Part shown: positions 35,011 to 45,165 of the stretch, piece after piece
How the letters are laid out: each line of letters begins with the position of its first letter
Numbering within the stretch: position 1 is the first letter of the stretch
Source of the DNA: Perognathus longimembris pacificus
Lineage: Eukaryota > Chordata > Mammalia > Rodentia > Heteromyidae
Assembly: GCF_023159225.1 (NCBI RefSeq)
Contig: NC_063181.1
Span: 10,995,606 to 11,059,605, forward strand
Reading direction: 5' to 3'
Length of the DNA stretch: 64,000 nucleotides
Program-made: the position numbers and the translations under genes
Notes under the pieces: model-generated
Databases searched by the model: none
Told to the model about the DNA's origin: nothing
The model's input: only the letters and a program-made list of their open reading frames with translations

Positions 35011-36130
35011 TTAGCCTAAACTTACAGTGAGCAGGTATTAGGAAAAATGGCCTATAAGATTTATTATATGCCTAAGGCGTGGGCCATTAGACTAAAAAAT
35101 GGCAATACTACTGACTCATTGAGCTTAACAAGATTTGAGATTGGACTTCAAGGGAAAAAGAATTTGTCCAGACATTCATTCTATGATTGGGGATAGAGTG
35201 CATAGCAAGCAAAGATGGTCTCATTATTTACATGAAGGTTCCCAAATAAGAGCTACTAGTAGTTATGTCTGTTTGAGCAAGATATCAGGCCTTCAAACTC
35301 CCCTTCCTGTGGAAAAAAACTTATCCTATGAAGATGAAATAGTAGATAGTAAAGTCTCCCCCTCCTTTCTCTCCTTACACACCAGTGGAGTTGAAAGTAG
35401 TACTAGTTCTTAAACTGATGGTACCAGTGGGAATCTAATCTAAATTAATCTGATCTGTTGTCAGGAAATGGACTTCTGTTTGACTAAGAATAAGGGATAA
35501 AAGGTAGACTCTGAAGATTCCTATGGCACTTATCACTGTGTGTTACTATGAGAATATGATGCTACTAGATAAAGGCTCATTAGGAAGAGAACTGGTTTGG
35601 GGAAGATTAAAGAAGGACTAATAATGCCCTGTCTACAGACTCAAATCTGTTATTGTCATCAGTAGGCTGGACTCAGGGAATAAATTGTTCTACAACTGTT
35701 GATTTTAAACCCTATTTGTGACCCCTGGTTCCCTCTCCTAAGCTAATTTCTGTCCACCTGTCACCATATGCTTATACCCATTTCTCCTTTAGTCTGCACA
35801 GACAAGGAACTTGGTGGGAGGTATAATGTCTGAAGGCCCCTCATAGTGAGGTCAAGGTGAGATATGACTAAGAAGTAAGAAGAGGGGTTGGTAATGACAT
35901 GGATGCGTTTCAGTGACAGTCTCTCATGCTGGTACATTTTTTAGTGGGTTTTATCTTTTGAGCTATTTTTGTTTCGCTAGGTGTGTGGGGAAACTTGTGC
36001 TAAAATAACCTGCTGATAGCCTGCAATTTTTTCTCCATGATTTTGGAACTGGATTGTTACTCACATGCTTAGATTACCTACGCATTTATTCTACTGAATT
36101 TGTTCCTTCTTTGCCCAACATGAATCAGAA
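35010..36130. other. No gene seen
   Basis: Unique sequence inside the copy-B unit. The 92-codon frame at 35135-35413 has no recognisable domain. Confidence 0.45.
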
Positions 36131-36136
36131 TCTTTT

Positions 36137-36333
36137 GGGGCTGGGAATGTGGCCTAGTGGTAAAGTGTTTGCCTAGCATGTATGAAGCCCTGGGTTCGAT
36201 TCCTCAGCACCACATATACAGAAAAAGCCAGAAGTGGTGCTGTGGTTCAAGTGGTAGAGTGCCAGCCTTGCGCCAAAAGAAGTCAGGGACAGTGCTCAGG
36301 TCCTGAGTTCAAGCCCCACAACTGGCAAAAAGA
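36137..36333 (+). mobile_element. IDL-Geo dimeric SINE, older subfamily
   Basis: Full-length sense copy from 'ggggctgggaatgtggcc' to 'caactggcaaaaag', diverged from the young type ('gtatgaagccctggg', 'ttgcgccaaaagaag'). Target-site duplications are not evident. Confidence 0.88.
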
Positions 36334-36589
36334 AAAAAAGGAAAGAAATGTCTTTCCTGATTTAGGATTCCTCACCTATATACCACATCTTACTTCCCCT
36401 ATCTCATGGGGCCTCATGGAAAGGTGGTGATTATACACTGAAAATGCCAAATTCTTTGCATACTTCTTTCTTGTGTCTCTGGAGGAAGAAAAAAGGTTAA
36501 AGATAATATACCCACATCCCACTGAGTCTTTACCTCCATAATTTGGCTTGTATATTCCCTGAAATTGTAGGTCAGATGGTTAAGAATAA

Positions 36590-36688
36590 TGGAAGCAGTG
36601 ACACTGATCAAGATGTATTGTACTTATAAATGGATTTGTTGAATTGAAACCCCTTTATAAAACTACTTAAACATAATATTTTTTAAAA
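36590..36688 (+). mobile_element. L1-like 3' end
   Basis: 'gttgaattgaaacccctttat' followed by 'aaaactacttaaacataat' and an A-rich tail matches the 3' ends at 28050-28300 and 60370-60500. Confidence 0.45.
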
Positions 36689-36689
36689 G

Positions 36690-37290
36690 ATAGGTCACCT
36701 GTGAATTCTCTTTAATCTGGTTATGTAGGAAGAGCCTCTCTTTCTGTCCTTTGTTCTTTCCCTTCTTCTTACCAAACTGAGAATGTGATGGATGGAGGCC
36801 TAATAGACATGTATCTTGAAGGGACAAGATACTGACTGCTCAGAGGACGGAGCACAGAGATGGAAGGAGCCCATGTGTTTAGCATATTGGGCAACTGGCC
36901 ACACCAATCTTGGATTTCCAGACTTCAGACTTTGGAACAATTCATCCCAAATTGTACAAAACAAAGGTCACCAATTACTTCTATAACGTGGTATATGTAA
37001 GCATAGTAAATTATTCACTAGAGTACAGAGCGTACAGCAATACAGAAAATGTTTGGAAGCTTTCTGGGAAACACAGTTTCTGTTGCAACTGCTAAACTCC
37101 ACTCTTTAGAGTGATAGCAGACAGACAATATATAATCAAACAGACATGGCAGTGTTCCAACCAAACTTTATTTGCCCAAGAGGCACTGCCTGGGTTTGGC
37201 CACGTGTGCTAGCTTTTGTCAACTGCTTATTTAAGCACAACTCATAGTTCTATAATATTAGCAGCTGAATCAAGTCCCCAAGTTTATAAT
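36690..37290. other. No gene seen
   Basis: Unique intergenic sequence. Confidence 0.5.
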
Positions 37291-37660
37291 TTGGTTTCCT
37301 AAGGCTGCCATAACAACCAACAACAGACTTGGTGGCTTAAACAACAGAAGTGTATTTTCTCACAGTTTTGAAGGCTGGGTGTCTAAGGTCAAAGTGCCCA
37401 GAGGGGGTGTGTGTGTCTCTCTGAGGCCTTTCCCTTGGCTGGCAGATGGCAGCCTTCCTACTGTACTGTAACATGGCATTCCACTGTTTGCACACTCCTG
37501 GTGTCTATTTGCTTTTTAGTTTTCCCTCACAAGAACAATAGAATTCAAGCTAAGGGCTCACTTTACAGGTGCTATTTCCTAATACACATGCAGTCTCAAG
37601 TAGTGGGGTTGAGCTTCAGGATAGGAATTTGGGAGGACATAGTTCAGCCCATAACAGTAA
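37290..37660 (-). mobile_element. MLT1-type MaLR LTR, antisense
   Basis: 'ctaaggctgccataacaac', 'cttggtggcttaaacaacag', 'tctcacagttttgaaggctg', 'gaatttgggaggacatagtt' and 'cagcccataacag' give the full antisense order of an MLT1 LTR, ending at its inverted 'tgttatg' terminus. Confidence 0.82.
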
Positions 37661-38510
37661 TGGATGGTAACTGACAATTATATTTAATATCTATTTTAAT
37701 TTGGGCATGTTGGGCTCTGTGTCAATATTTTCTTCTTGGAAGTGTAGGTAAAGGAATATTTTTTTCAGAGTTTGCATGAGAATTACTGATGGTGTTAGAA
37801 ACTAAAATGAGTTCATGATTAAAGACCTATGTCACACCCCAAGTCAGAAAAGAGGAGTAAGCATGCATAAAGCAGAGAAAGTATGAGATGACAGGCTTGC
37901 TGTGAGAATGATGTGACTCTAGCAGAGCCTTCAGGAAGGAAAGAGAGAGACACTGTCAAAATTATTCTTTCTAAAGAAGGAGTCAGCAAACTTGTATCTC
38001 TAAAGAATGCATGGTTAGGGAGAAAGAGAGTCAAAGATGGAATGCCTGCTGCTTCTAGAATCTTCTGGTGTGACTACCACTTTGCTCTAAGTAGCTTGAA
38101 ATCTTCTTGTGTTTTGATGTGGCCAGTAGTGACACACCCCACACATGAATGAATTGCTTTACCTCAAGTGGAGAATGTCAGGTAGGAAACTGACAAATTG
38201 ATGGAGGTCAAAACTACAGTCAGAAACAAAGGCCAAATAACAAAGGCCACATCTATTCATCTCTAAAATCCTCCCTGGCTGACAAATTTTAGGAACTGAA
38301 TTTTATACAAGGGGTTTTTGCTGAGGGTTCACTTCATCTGTACACAAAATTGGAGTATTTGAATACGGTAACATAGGTGGGAGACAGAGAATTTTTTGGA
38401 GTATACTTTTAGGCCATACAATATCCTTTTACTTGTCCCCACTGGTGGATAACATGCATTCTCAGTAGAAACTTAAATTCACGTTCAGAGACTGACAATT
38501 AGCTCATGTA
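37660..38510. other. No gene seen
   Basis: Unique intergenic sequence within the copy-B unit. Confidence 0.45.
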
Positions 38511-38934
38511 AAGAGTAGTTTAGAAGAATTTACATGCTCAGAATTAAGAGTTTGTATATAGATAGACAGATACATAGATATAGTGACTTGACTTATTTTT
38601 CCATGTAACATATTTCAGCATTGATTCTAGGTTTGCAACTATGAGCCAAACCTAGATTATGATCTTTGTTCTACTTGTGAGAAATGATAGGAACAGAATT
38701 AGCAAGAAACTCATGTACTATTTCAGAATTTGGAACCAAAAATATATCAGGTATTTTTCTCCTATGGCAAATTATGGAGGGAAGCAAGTGAATATAATTA
38801 AGAAACTGGAATAGAGTAAGATAATTGCTGAAGACCCTGACCCTATAATATCTTAATATTTCTAAGCAGAGAATGTTCACACACTTTATTTTCGGCCAAA
38901 ATGTTTTAATATGCTTTTCATTAAATAAGTTACA

Positions 38935-39045
38935 TTTTTATTGTTATTATAAAGGTGGTGTGCAGAGGGGTTACTGCCACATATGTCAGGTAAAGAATAC
39001 ATTGTTTTTTGGACGATATAACCCAATACCTTGCTCTCTCCTACT
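38935..39045 (-). mobile_element. L1 3'UTR fragment, antisense (shared with copy-C flank)
   Basis: 'attataaaggtggtgtgcagag' and 'catatgtcaggtaaagaatac' correspond to the antisense L1 3' end seen intact at 17200-17290. The equivalent at 45044-45165 sits in the paralogous place, so this insert predates the B/C duplication. Confidence 0.6.
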
Positions 39046-39274
39046 TTTCATTAAGTAAGTTTTTTTACATAATATAGAAAATATACAATTTAAAATAATT
39101 ATTTTAGATATAAACCATTTAAATCATAAGCTGAGCATGCTAAATATCAGTATCCTCATGTTAAGAAAAAATGGTATATAAAAATACCAGTTGGCAAAAC
39201 AGCTCTGGGAGAAATTATCAAGTATCTCACTGTCTTGGCTACTAATCATACATTCCTGGAAGTGGTTTATTTAT

Positions 39275-39403
39275 TTATTTTTTGTTTTGTTTTTTTCTTC
39301 TGTCAGTCATGGAGCTTGAACTCGGGCCCTGGGCACTGTCCCTGAGCCTCTTTGTGATCAAGGTTAGCTAGCGCTGTACCACTTTGAGCCACAGCAACAC
39401 TTA
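39275..39403 (-). mobile_element. Geo-monomer SINE (right half only), antisense
   Basis: Only the Geo half is present. It starts almost exactly at the monomer junction and has a T-rich tail. It is flanked by a 12-bp exact target-site duplication, tggtttatttat (39263-39274 and 39404-39415). The paralogous position behind copy C is empty, so it inserted after the duplication. Confidence 0.75.
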
Positions 39404-39868
39404 TGGTTTATTTATCTTTTTGAGGAGTATTAGGTTACGTAAAACCAATATCATGTCTCATTGTTCTTTGTAACAGTCTAATCCTAACTCATCAAATTCA
39501 CTGAATTTAATGGAAACAACTTTTTGCTAAACACGCTATATAAATTCAATAATAAATTAAGGTTGGGAAGGTTTTTGTGAAGTATGGCTCTTAAGGTCAT
39601 CCTTAAAATACTTTCACAGGATCAGTTATGAAAAGATTTGTGGTTGTGATTCTTTAAAAAGTCATTTAGGTATATTCCAACATTTTTACAGGTAAATAGT
39701 AGACTACTGAGGGAAAGAAGGTAAAATCAAATGTTTGTTTGATCATTGATGAGTTTGGTGATGATTACATAGGACGTATTCCATTACTTTTAACTGAACA
39801 TGTTGAACTTGTATAATGACAAGTTTCAGTGCACATAATGACATAGAAGACTATTGCTACTACTTATT

Positions 39869-40738
39869 CTAAATAGTAAAATATATATCATCATTTTTGG
39901 GCACAAGCTTTTTCTCTAAAGAAATACCAAATATTGTTTTCAACACTTCTTCTACTTCTTCCTCTTTCAGTGCCTTAAACTCCACTAGATCTACATTGTC
40001 CTTATAACTGAATTTTCTATAGGTGAGGGTGGTGCCCACTAAACAGTGCACTCCTTCTAGAGTCTGCAAGGAGCAAACTGACTTGTTCACAAATACAGAT
40101 GTTGGAGATGTCTGAAGGAATATGTTCCCAGGTTCAAAATCTGCAATGGTTCGAGGCACAAGAGTAAAGGAGAAGAGTTTTAGGTATTTATTAGTCTCAA
40201 GGATGTCAGAATTAACAAATTCTTCATTTGGGATGTACTGCTCTCTTCTGATTTGGTCCACGTACCACATTCCATTCTCCTCAGTCAGTCGGAAGATGGA
40301 AGGCACTTGAAGCTGGTTCTTTCCTGAAATCAGTTCCAGAGGCTCCCACGTCTGGAAGGAGCGTCCAAATGCGGCATCCACAATGTAGTTCTTGCCACTG
40401 AGGGTCACCTGAACTATAAGGTGGATCATGCCCTTGCTGTATCTTTTGGCTGGAGGGTTATAGACATAGCCTCCTAACATTGTAGTCTCAAAACCCATTG
40501 TGGTCAGAGCCCAGTATAAAAGATGATTCAGCTGGAGACACCAGCCACCCCGGTGCTTCCTTACAAGTTGATCAAAAGTGGCCTCCAAGCCCAATTCCAT
40601 GAATTCTCCACAATGCATGTTAAGGTTCTCATAGGGAATGGTGCGAATCTGGTGCTGAAGAACTTCAGTTAAAGTTTCCAAGTCCAATTTGTTCCTGGAC
40701 TTATAACCAATTCTTCGAAAATATGCCTCAATGTCCAT
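39869..40738 (-). CDS. NAT: Arylamine N-acetyltransferase, NAT1-like (intact copy B)
   Basis: A cytosolic phase II enzyme that moves acetyl from acetyl-CoA through an active-site cysteine onto arylamines, hydrazines and N-hydroxyarylamines. The frame is one uninterrupted exon of 289 codons (mammalian NATs have 290), opening [18 protein letters not shown], where one residue of the usual K-K/N pair is missing, and ending in the family's -FTI type tail. The catalytic triad is visible: Cys67 in RGGWCLQ, His106 in GMIHL and Asp121 in YIVDAAFG (Cys68/His107/Asp122 in family numbering). The positions equivalent to 125/127/129 are F/R/F, close to the F/R/Y of human NAT1 and rodent NAT2 and unlike the S/S/S of human NAT2, so a p-aminobenzoate-type preference is inferred. 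The start is fixed by homology and by a splice acceptor six bases upstream. A possible AATAAA signal lies at 39407-39412. Orthology to a specific numbered NAT cannot be decided here. Confidence 0.96.
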   Translation of the reverse strand: MDIEAYFRRIGYKSRNKLDLETLTEVLQHQIRTIPYENLNMHCGEFMELGLEATFDQLVRKHRGGWCLQLNHLLYWALTTMGFETTMLGGYVYNPPAKRYSKGMIHLIVQVTLSGKNYIVDAAFGRSFQTWEPLELISGKNQLQVPSIFRLTEENGMWYVDQIRREQYIPNEEFVNSDILETNKYLKLFSFTLVPRTIADFEPGNIFLQTSPTSVFVNKSVCSLQTLEGVHCLVGTTLTYRKFSYKDNVDLVEFKALKEEEVEEVLKTIFGISLEKKLVPKNDDIYFTI

Positions 40739-40760
40739 GTTTCCCTAATCGAAAAACAAA
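40739..40760 (-). promoter_or_regulatory. Splice acceptor of the NAT copy B coding exon
   Basis: Read on the minus strand a T-rich tract ends 'tttttcgattag', followed by 'ggaaac' and the ATG. The AG at 40745-40746 would start the coding exon at 40744, six bases before the ATG. A coding exon opening just ahead of the ATG is the known arrangement of mammalian NAT genes. Copy C retains the same 'gattag/ggaaac' sequence. Confidence 0.75.
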
Positions 40761-40997
40761 ACAAAACAAAACAAAAGAATAAGAGCTACCATATTTATAC
40801 TTGGATTTCTTTGGGGAAGAAAAGAACCATTTATCAGAAGACAGCAAAACAGCCAGAGTTCCAGGCATCCAGCCAGAAACCACAGCAAACTCCAACCCAG
40901 ATATCCAAGGGCCTCAGTTCCTAGGCAGTCTCCTCTCTCCGGAGGAGTTCTGTAGTCTGAGTTTAGGAGCAATGCCATAATCTCGGTGACAAATAGT

Positions 40998-40998
<1 letters not shown>

Positions 40999-41046
<48 letters not shown>
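40999..41046. repeat. (GAT)n microsatellite, 16 units
   Basis: A pure TGA/GAT run inside the copy-B 5' block. The paralogous place in copy C (50080-50092) has a short CTG run instead. The poly-Met and poly-Ile open frames here are artefacts. Confidence 0.97.
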
Positions 41047-41047
<1 letters not shown>

Positions 41048-41249
41048 ATCTTGTCATTGACAGCTCTTGGAGACTCCCCACTAAACATACTTCCAACACA
41101 GGAAAGCAAAGCAAGGAAAACCAAAACCAAACTCTCCTTCCCGCGCCCCCGCCCCGCGCCTCTAAATCCTTCTATATTGGCAGTGTTAAACATGGGAAAA
41201 TCATTTTTTTCTCCTTAGACACAGTTATTAATATACTCACTCAATCTTC

Positions 41250-41400
41250 AATACAACCCATTTAAATATATTGTTATTAGATCCTATTTTACTGATAGGA
41301 AACGAAGTTTCAGACAGGCTCTCATGGAGAGAATGGATCGAATGTGCTAGGAGTTGGCAGTCAGCCACACAGTTTAAGCCAAGCAGTTGTTAGACTCACA
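41250..41400 (-). mobile_element. MIR SINE remnant, antisense
   Basis: 'tttactgataggaaacgaagtt', 'ggcagtcagccacacagttt' resembles antisense MIR. A remnant of its end seems present upstream of copy D, and it is missing upstream of copy C, consistent with a later deletion there. Confidence 0.5.
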
Positions 41401-41550
41401 GGTATGCTACAAGTAGTTTCAGCTGTAGGTCCTAGATTTGTACCTCCCAAACTTTCTGAACAACTTAGAACTTGAAATTCAGAGCTGGGGTAGAATCTAG
41501 TCTCCTGCGCTCCCCTCTATGATAGAATGAAACCCCGATTTCCAAAGACA

Positions 41551-41745
41551 CTCACAGCACTATGAGTCTGGGAGCTCCACTGGTCAAGTTGGCAGAGGCA
41601 GCTCCAAGCAGGAAGCTGGTGGACTGGTGTACTCTCCCTCCTTAAGTCTGCAGAAGTACTGTCATTGGCTTTCCACATCGCTCCACCTCCCCAGTGGTAT
41701 TACCACCCCGGGGATTTCTGGGAAATGTAGTTTAGTCATCACTTT
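41551..41745 (-). promoter_or_regulatory. Candidate NAT copy B promoter and noncoding exon 1 donor
   Basis: On the minus strand this reads, in order, a ZNF143/THAP11-like motif 'aactacatttcccagaaatcc'-type (41712-41732), a CCAAT box (GCCAATGAC; core 41664-41668), a TATA-less stretch, then a splice donor CT/GTGAGTG with GT at 41554-41555. Such an order fits a promoter and a short noncoding first exon of roughly 41556-41600. Copy C has the donor but a broken CCAAT and a damaged ZNF143 motif. Copy D keeps the ZNF143 motif but has AT in place of the donor GT. The transcript itself is inferred. Confidence 0.5.
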
Positions 41746-42239
41746 GCTCTTGTGCATTTCTTAATTCAGTTCTTTCTTTTAAAAAAGTATTGAAATGTAT
41801 TTTACTTGATGACTCTTGTGCCTCAGGCTGTGAAGGGATTTTTGTATTTTACACAATTCTTGCTGTCTGGGAGCCTAGGCCATATTTTCCGTGTGTGGAA
41901 TCGAAAGATCAGAGTGTGGGAAGGAGGCAGGAAAAGCAAATGCCAGACCTAGCTAGAGGAGGCAGCCAAGGAGGCTCTACTCCCCCCCTCCCCCGCCCCC
42001 ATTTCTGGCCTGTGGCACTTTCCATCAAATCCTCTGTGGTCTCGTTTTGCTCACTTCCTTTTACCTCTCTGCTTAGAGGCACTATGAATTCTGTCTGAAA
42101 TGTACCCTGATGTACACTGTGGATTGTGTCTGAAGTGTAGCACTATGAGCATGACGTGTGTGTCCTATGGTTGTATTTCTGATTGCTTTGGTTGTATATT
42201 TGTCATATTTTGGTCTGTAACTCTTGCTGATTCTTAAAT

Positions 42240-43880
42240 ATTGGCTCGTGTAATAAGTATTTTGGAAGAATTTCCATGTTCAGAATTAAGAGTTTGTTTT
42301 TTTTTTTGCATATATCTACAAAGTGATTAATTCACTAGGCTGCATTTATTGAGATACTCCATTTTTTCCCCCTAAAGGAACCCATAGTACATTGGCACAA
42401 ACAGAGCAAGCAAACGGGAAGCCCCTTGAGATGAGTTGGAGAATTCAGATGGCAATGGAACAAATGTCACAAATGCGTGAGGGAGGTGATACCCGCCTCT
42501 CTTGGGACATTCTTGCCTTAGGCACTGATTGGGAGGAAGTGCTGATGCCTGATGTCTGGTAATTATGTGGGGACAGACTTAGCTCTGTTTTGTTGCTTAG
42601 GCCTCCAGAGTGCTTCCTTTCCATCCTTAGCATCATGGACAAAAATCATGTCCACAGCCTTCCTTTCCATCCGTTCTTAGCATTGGCCACTGACCAAGTG
42701 ACTTTACTGCTGAAATGAGGCCCTTTCCAATTCCTCCATGATGGATACTTGATTTCAATTGCTGTTTCTCTCTTGGTCATGGTAGAAAGTGAAATAAGAA
42801 TAGTACTAGTACTACTACTGCGAAGGAAGAACAAAATCAAACAAGAGCCTTTTTGTGTACATAAGATCCTTTTATTTCCAGAGGCTAAGAAAGCCAAGGA
42901 TTCCTGGGTTTCAAGCTTTCCAACAATACCTTTGGGAAAGCCATTCCCATATTGTGGCTGGGGGATTCAGACAGGCAGCATGATCTCTTGTGTGACTCTC
43001 CATGAGGGGCTGTAGAGGCAAATGTACACTCCCATTGCATCCTGATGTGCATATCTCCTTCCGATGAAAAATCATGCCTCTTGACCTCATGTCATCACTA
43101 CATAAGCACACGAAACACAAGCACAAAACACTAAACAGGAAGCTTCCGATAATCATTTACTGAGCACATTTTTGTTCTATGCCTATGTGATAAATGATGA
43201 ATGAGGCCAGGTCCTAGCTAGCCATAAACCTGGTTGAATCTTTCCCCAGGAGAAGAAACTTCCTTGGTGGTTTCAATTTGCACAGACATCTCTTCGTAGT
43301 TCTCCAGTGATTAGTAGACCTGTTTGTGTTTATCAAGCATCCTTGAAGAATGACTCTACTAAGAGGGAACATAATTCAGACCCCTGAATGTCCCCAGACA
43401 CTTTGTTCAATAAAAGCCTACAAACTTTTATCATGGCCACCAAATGTTGTGCAGAAAGCAATCATTCAAAACCATTTTTCTACAGTTTCGTGGTTATGAT
43501 GAGCGTCTTACATGTCAGATATCACAAAATCCCAGGGAATTTATGACAACCCTAAGGATTTAAAAATGTGCTAAAGAAAAAGATTAAAAACAAATATTGA
43601 ATAACCTACTATAACCATGGATTCATCTCTTCTACCTCTTCACTGCAGTTCATTACTATATTTGTTTATTTATTTTTTAATTCTGTACATGTTTGAGTGC
43701 CCAACCACAGAGAACAACCACCATATTTAGCAGCCAAATAAAGTTTAGTACTAAGGACCAAAGTATAACTATCACAGCCATTCTGAAAACATCCAGAAAA
43801 CAATCAACAATAATTAAAACAAGGTTCTGGATGGAGAAAGCTCTTGGATACTATCAGGGGTTGTGTAAGAGTGTATAGAT
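42240..43880. other. Spacer between copy B and copy C units, no gene seen
   Basis: Unique sequence that interrupts the otherwise paralogous order. Overlapping 60-88 codon frames have no recognisable domain. Confidence 0.45.
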
Positions 43881-44115
43881 TTTCATTTTTTTTCTTTTTC
43901 TGGTATTGGGTCTTTAACTCAATGGCTTTATGTTCTCCCTCAGCCTGCTTGCTGGCGGCTGGTGTGCTATCACTTGAGCCTGGTGGCTTTGGGATTTTAA
44001 ATGGACAGGGTATTTCATGGATTTTTTTTCTCTTTAGGTTGGCCTCAAACCATGACCTTTGAGGTTTGTCTCTGGAGTTGCTAGGCTTACAGGCCTGAGT
44101 CACTAGTACCCAGCT
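43880..44115 (-). mobile_element. Composite SINE: 7SL/B1-like head plus Geo-like tail, antisense
   Basis: 'gtcttctggtattggg'-type opening, 'atcacttgagcctggtgg', 'taggttggcctcaaaccatgac' and 'gctaggcttacaggcctgag' follow the antisense order of the composite SINE. Diverged. Confidence 0.55.
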
Positions 44116-44598
44116 TGGAGTCACATTTCTAAATGAACTGAAGATAGAAGAAGTTCATCGAGGTTTCTTTGAAAAAGTCCACGTTCCCACTGCTAGTTGT
44201 CTGGGATCCTTTCATAAAACCCAGATAGGATCATGTGCAAAGTATAAGCTGTGTTCATTGGTCTTAGCTTCTGATGTTCATATTTCATCAAGAAAGAAGC
44301 AAGAAAATGATAGTGGTGCCAGGAATTAAAGCCAGAGGGGAAAATTCAAGGTAGAAGAAACACTTGTAGAGGGCAATAAAGCAAGAGGGAAGGGGAGCTT
44401 TCATTAAATGGTCAGCTACTACTCAAAATATTGTGACTTCACGACTTGAGTTATTTTTCCATGTAACATATTTTCAGCATTGATTGTAGGTTTGCAACTA
44501 TGAACCAAACCTAGATTATGATCCTTGTTTTACCTGTGAAAAATGATAGGAACAGAGTTAACAAGAAATTCCCCTACTCTTTAGAAAATCTGGAACCC

Positions 44599-44790
44599 GG
44601 GGCTGGGGATATAGCCTAGTGGCAAGAGTGCCTGCCTCGGATACACGAGGCCCTAGGTTCGATTCCCCAGCACCACATATACAGAAAACGGCCAGAAGCG
44701 GCGCTGTGGCTCAAGTGGCAGAGTGCTAGCCTTGAGCGGGAAGAAGCCAGGGACAGTGCTCAGGCCCTGAGTCCAAGGCCCAGGACTGGC

Positions 44791-44827
<37 letters not shown>
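44599..44827 (+). mobile_element. IDL-Geo dimeric SINE, young subfamily, long poly(A)
   Basis: Full-length sense copy with an uninterrupted A-run of about 37 bases and a 16-bp exact target-site duplication, agaaaatctggaaccc (44583-44598 and 44828-44843). The long pure tail and near identity to the copy at 15107 make this probably the youngest insert in the window. Confidence 0.97.
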
Positions 44828-44830
<3 letters not shown>

Positions 44831-45043
44831 AAATCTGGAACCCAATTACATGCAACAATACATCAGGTAATTTTCTTCTATAGCGAAGTATGGATGGAAG
44901 TAAGTGAATATAATTAAGAAAGGGGAATAGAACAAGACATTCTTACAGAAGACCTGACCCCATAATATCTTAATATTTCCAAGCAAAACACTTTGAGACA
45001 TATTAATCTTTGCCCAATTTTCTAATATACTTCTTGCTAAAAA

Positions 45044-45165
45044 TTTAAATTAAAAATTATTATAAAGGTGATTAAAGAGAGGTTACAGTTGAATCAGTCA
45101 AGTAAATAGTACATTTCGTTTTGAACAATGTCATCCCTTCCTTTGTTCTCTCTCAGTTTACATTA
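45044..45165 (-). mobile_element. L1 3'UTR fragment, antisense (paralogue of 38935-39045)
   Basis: 'gaggttacagttgaatcagtc' matches the antisense L1 3' end. It lies at the same relative place as in the copy-B flank. Confidence 0.6.

Larger units (their letters stand above)
38510..39868. repeat. Duplicated 3' flank of NAT copy B
   Basis: It is co-linear with 44440-45865 behind copy C: 'atttttccatgtaacatat', 'gaccctataatatcttaat' and 'gtacataatgacatagaag'-type landmarks lie in the same order and spacing. Both copies contain the same antisense L1 3' fragment (here about 38935-39045). Only this copy holds the SINE at 39275-39403. The repeat 'gaagaatttacatgctcag' at 38525 reappears as 'gaagaatttccatgttcag' at 42267, suggesting where one unit ended and the next began. 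Confidence 0.8.
40863..42240. repeat. Duplicated 5' block of NAT copy B
   Basis: It is co-linear with 49949-51045 upstream of copy C and partly with 55735-56290 upstream of copy D. Landmarks: 'gcatccagccagaaacc', 'ctaaacatacttccaacac', 'cccaaactttctgaacaac' and 'gcctcaggctgtgaaggga'. In B it begins only about 120 bases from the ATG, whereas in C about 3.3 kb of intron and inserted repeats intervene, so B has lost intron sequence. Confidence 0.85.

Noticed and set aside
40963..41218. Poly-Met and poly-Ile frames upstream of NAT copy B
   Set aside because: Translations of the (GAT)n repeat in the 5' block, not exons.
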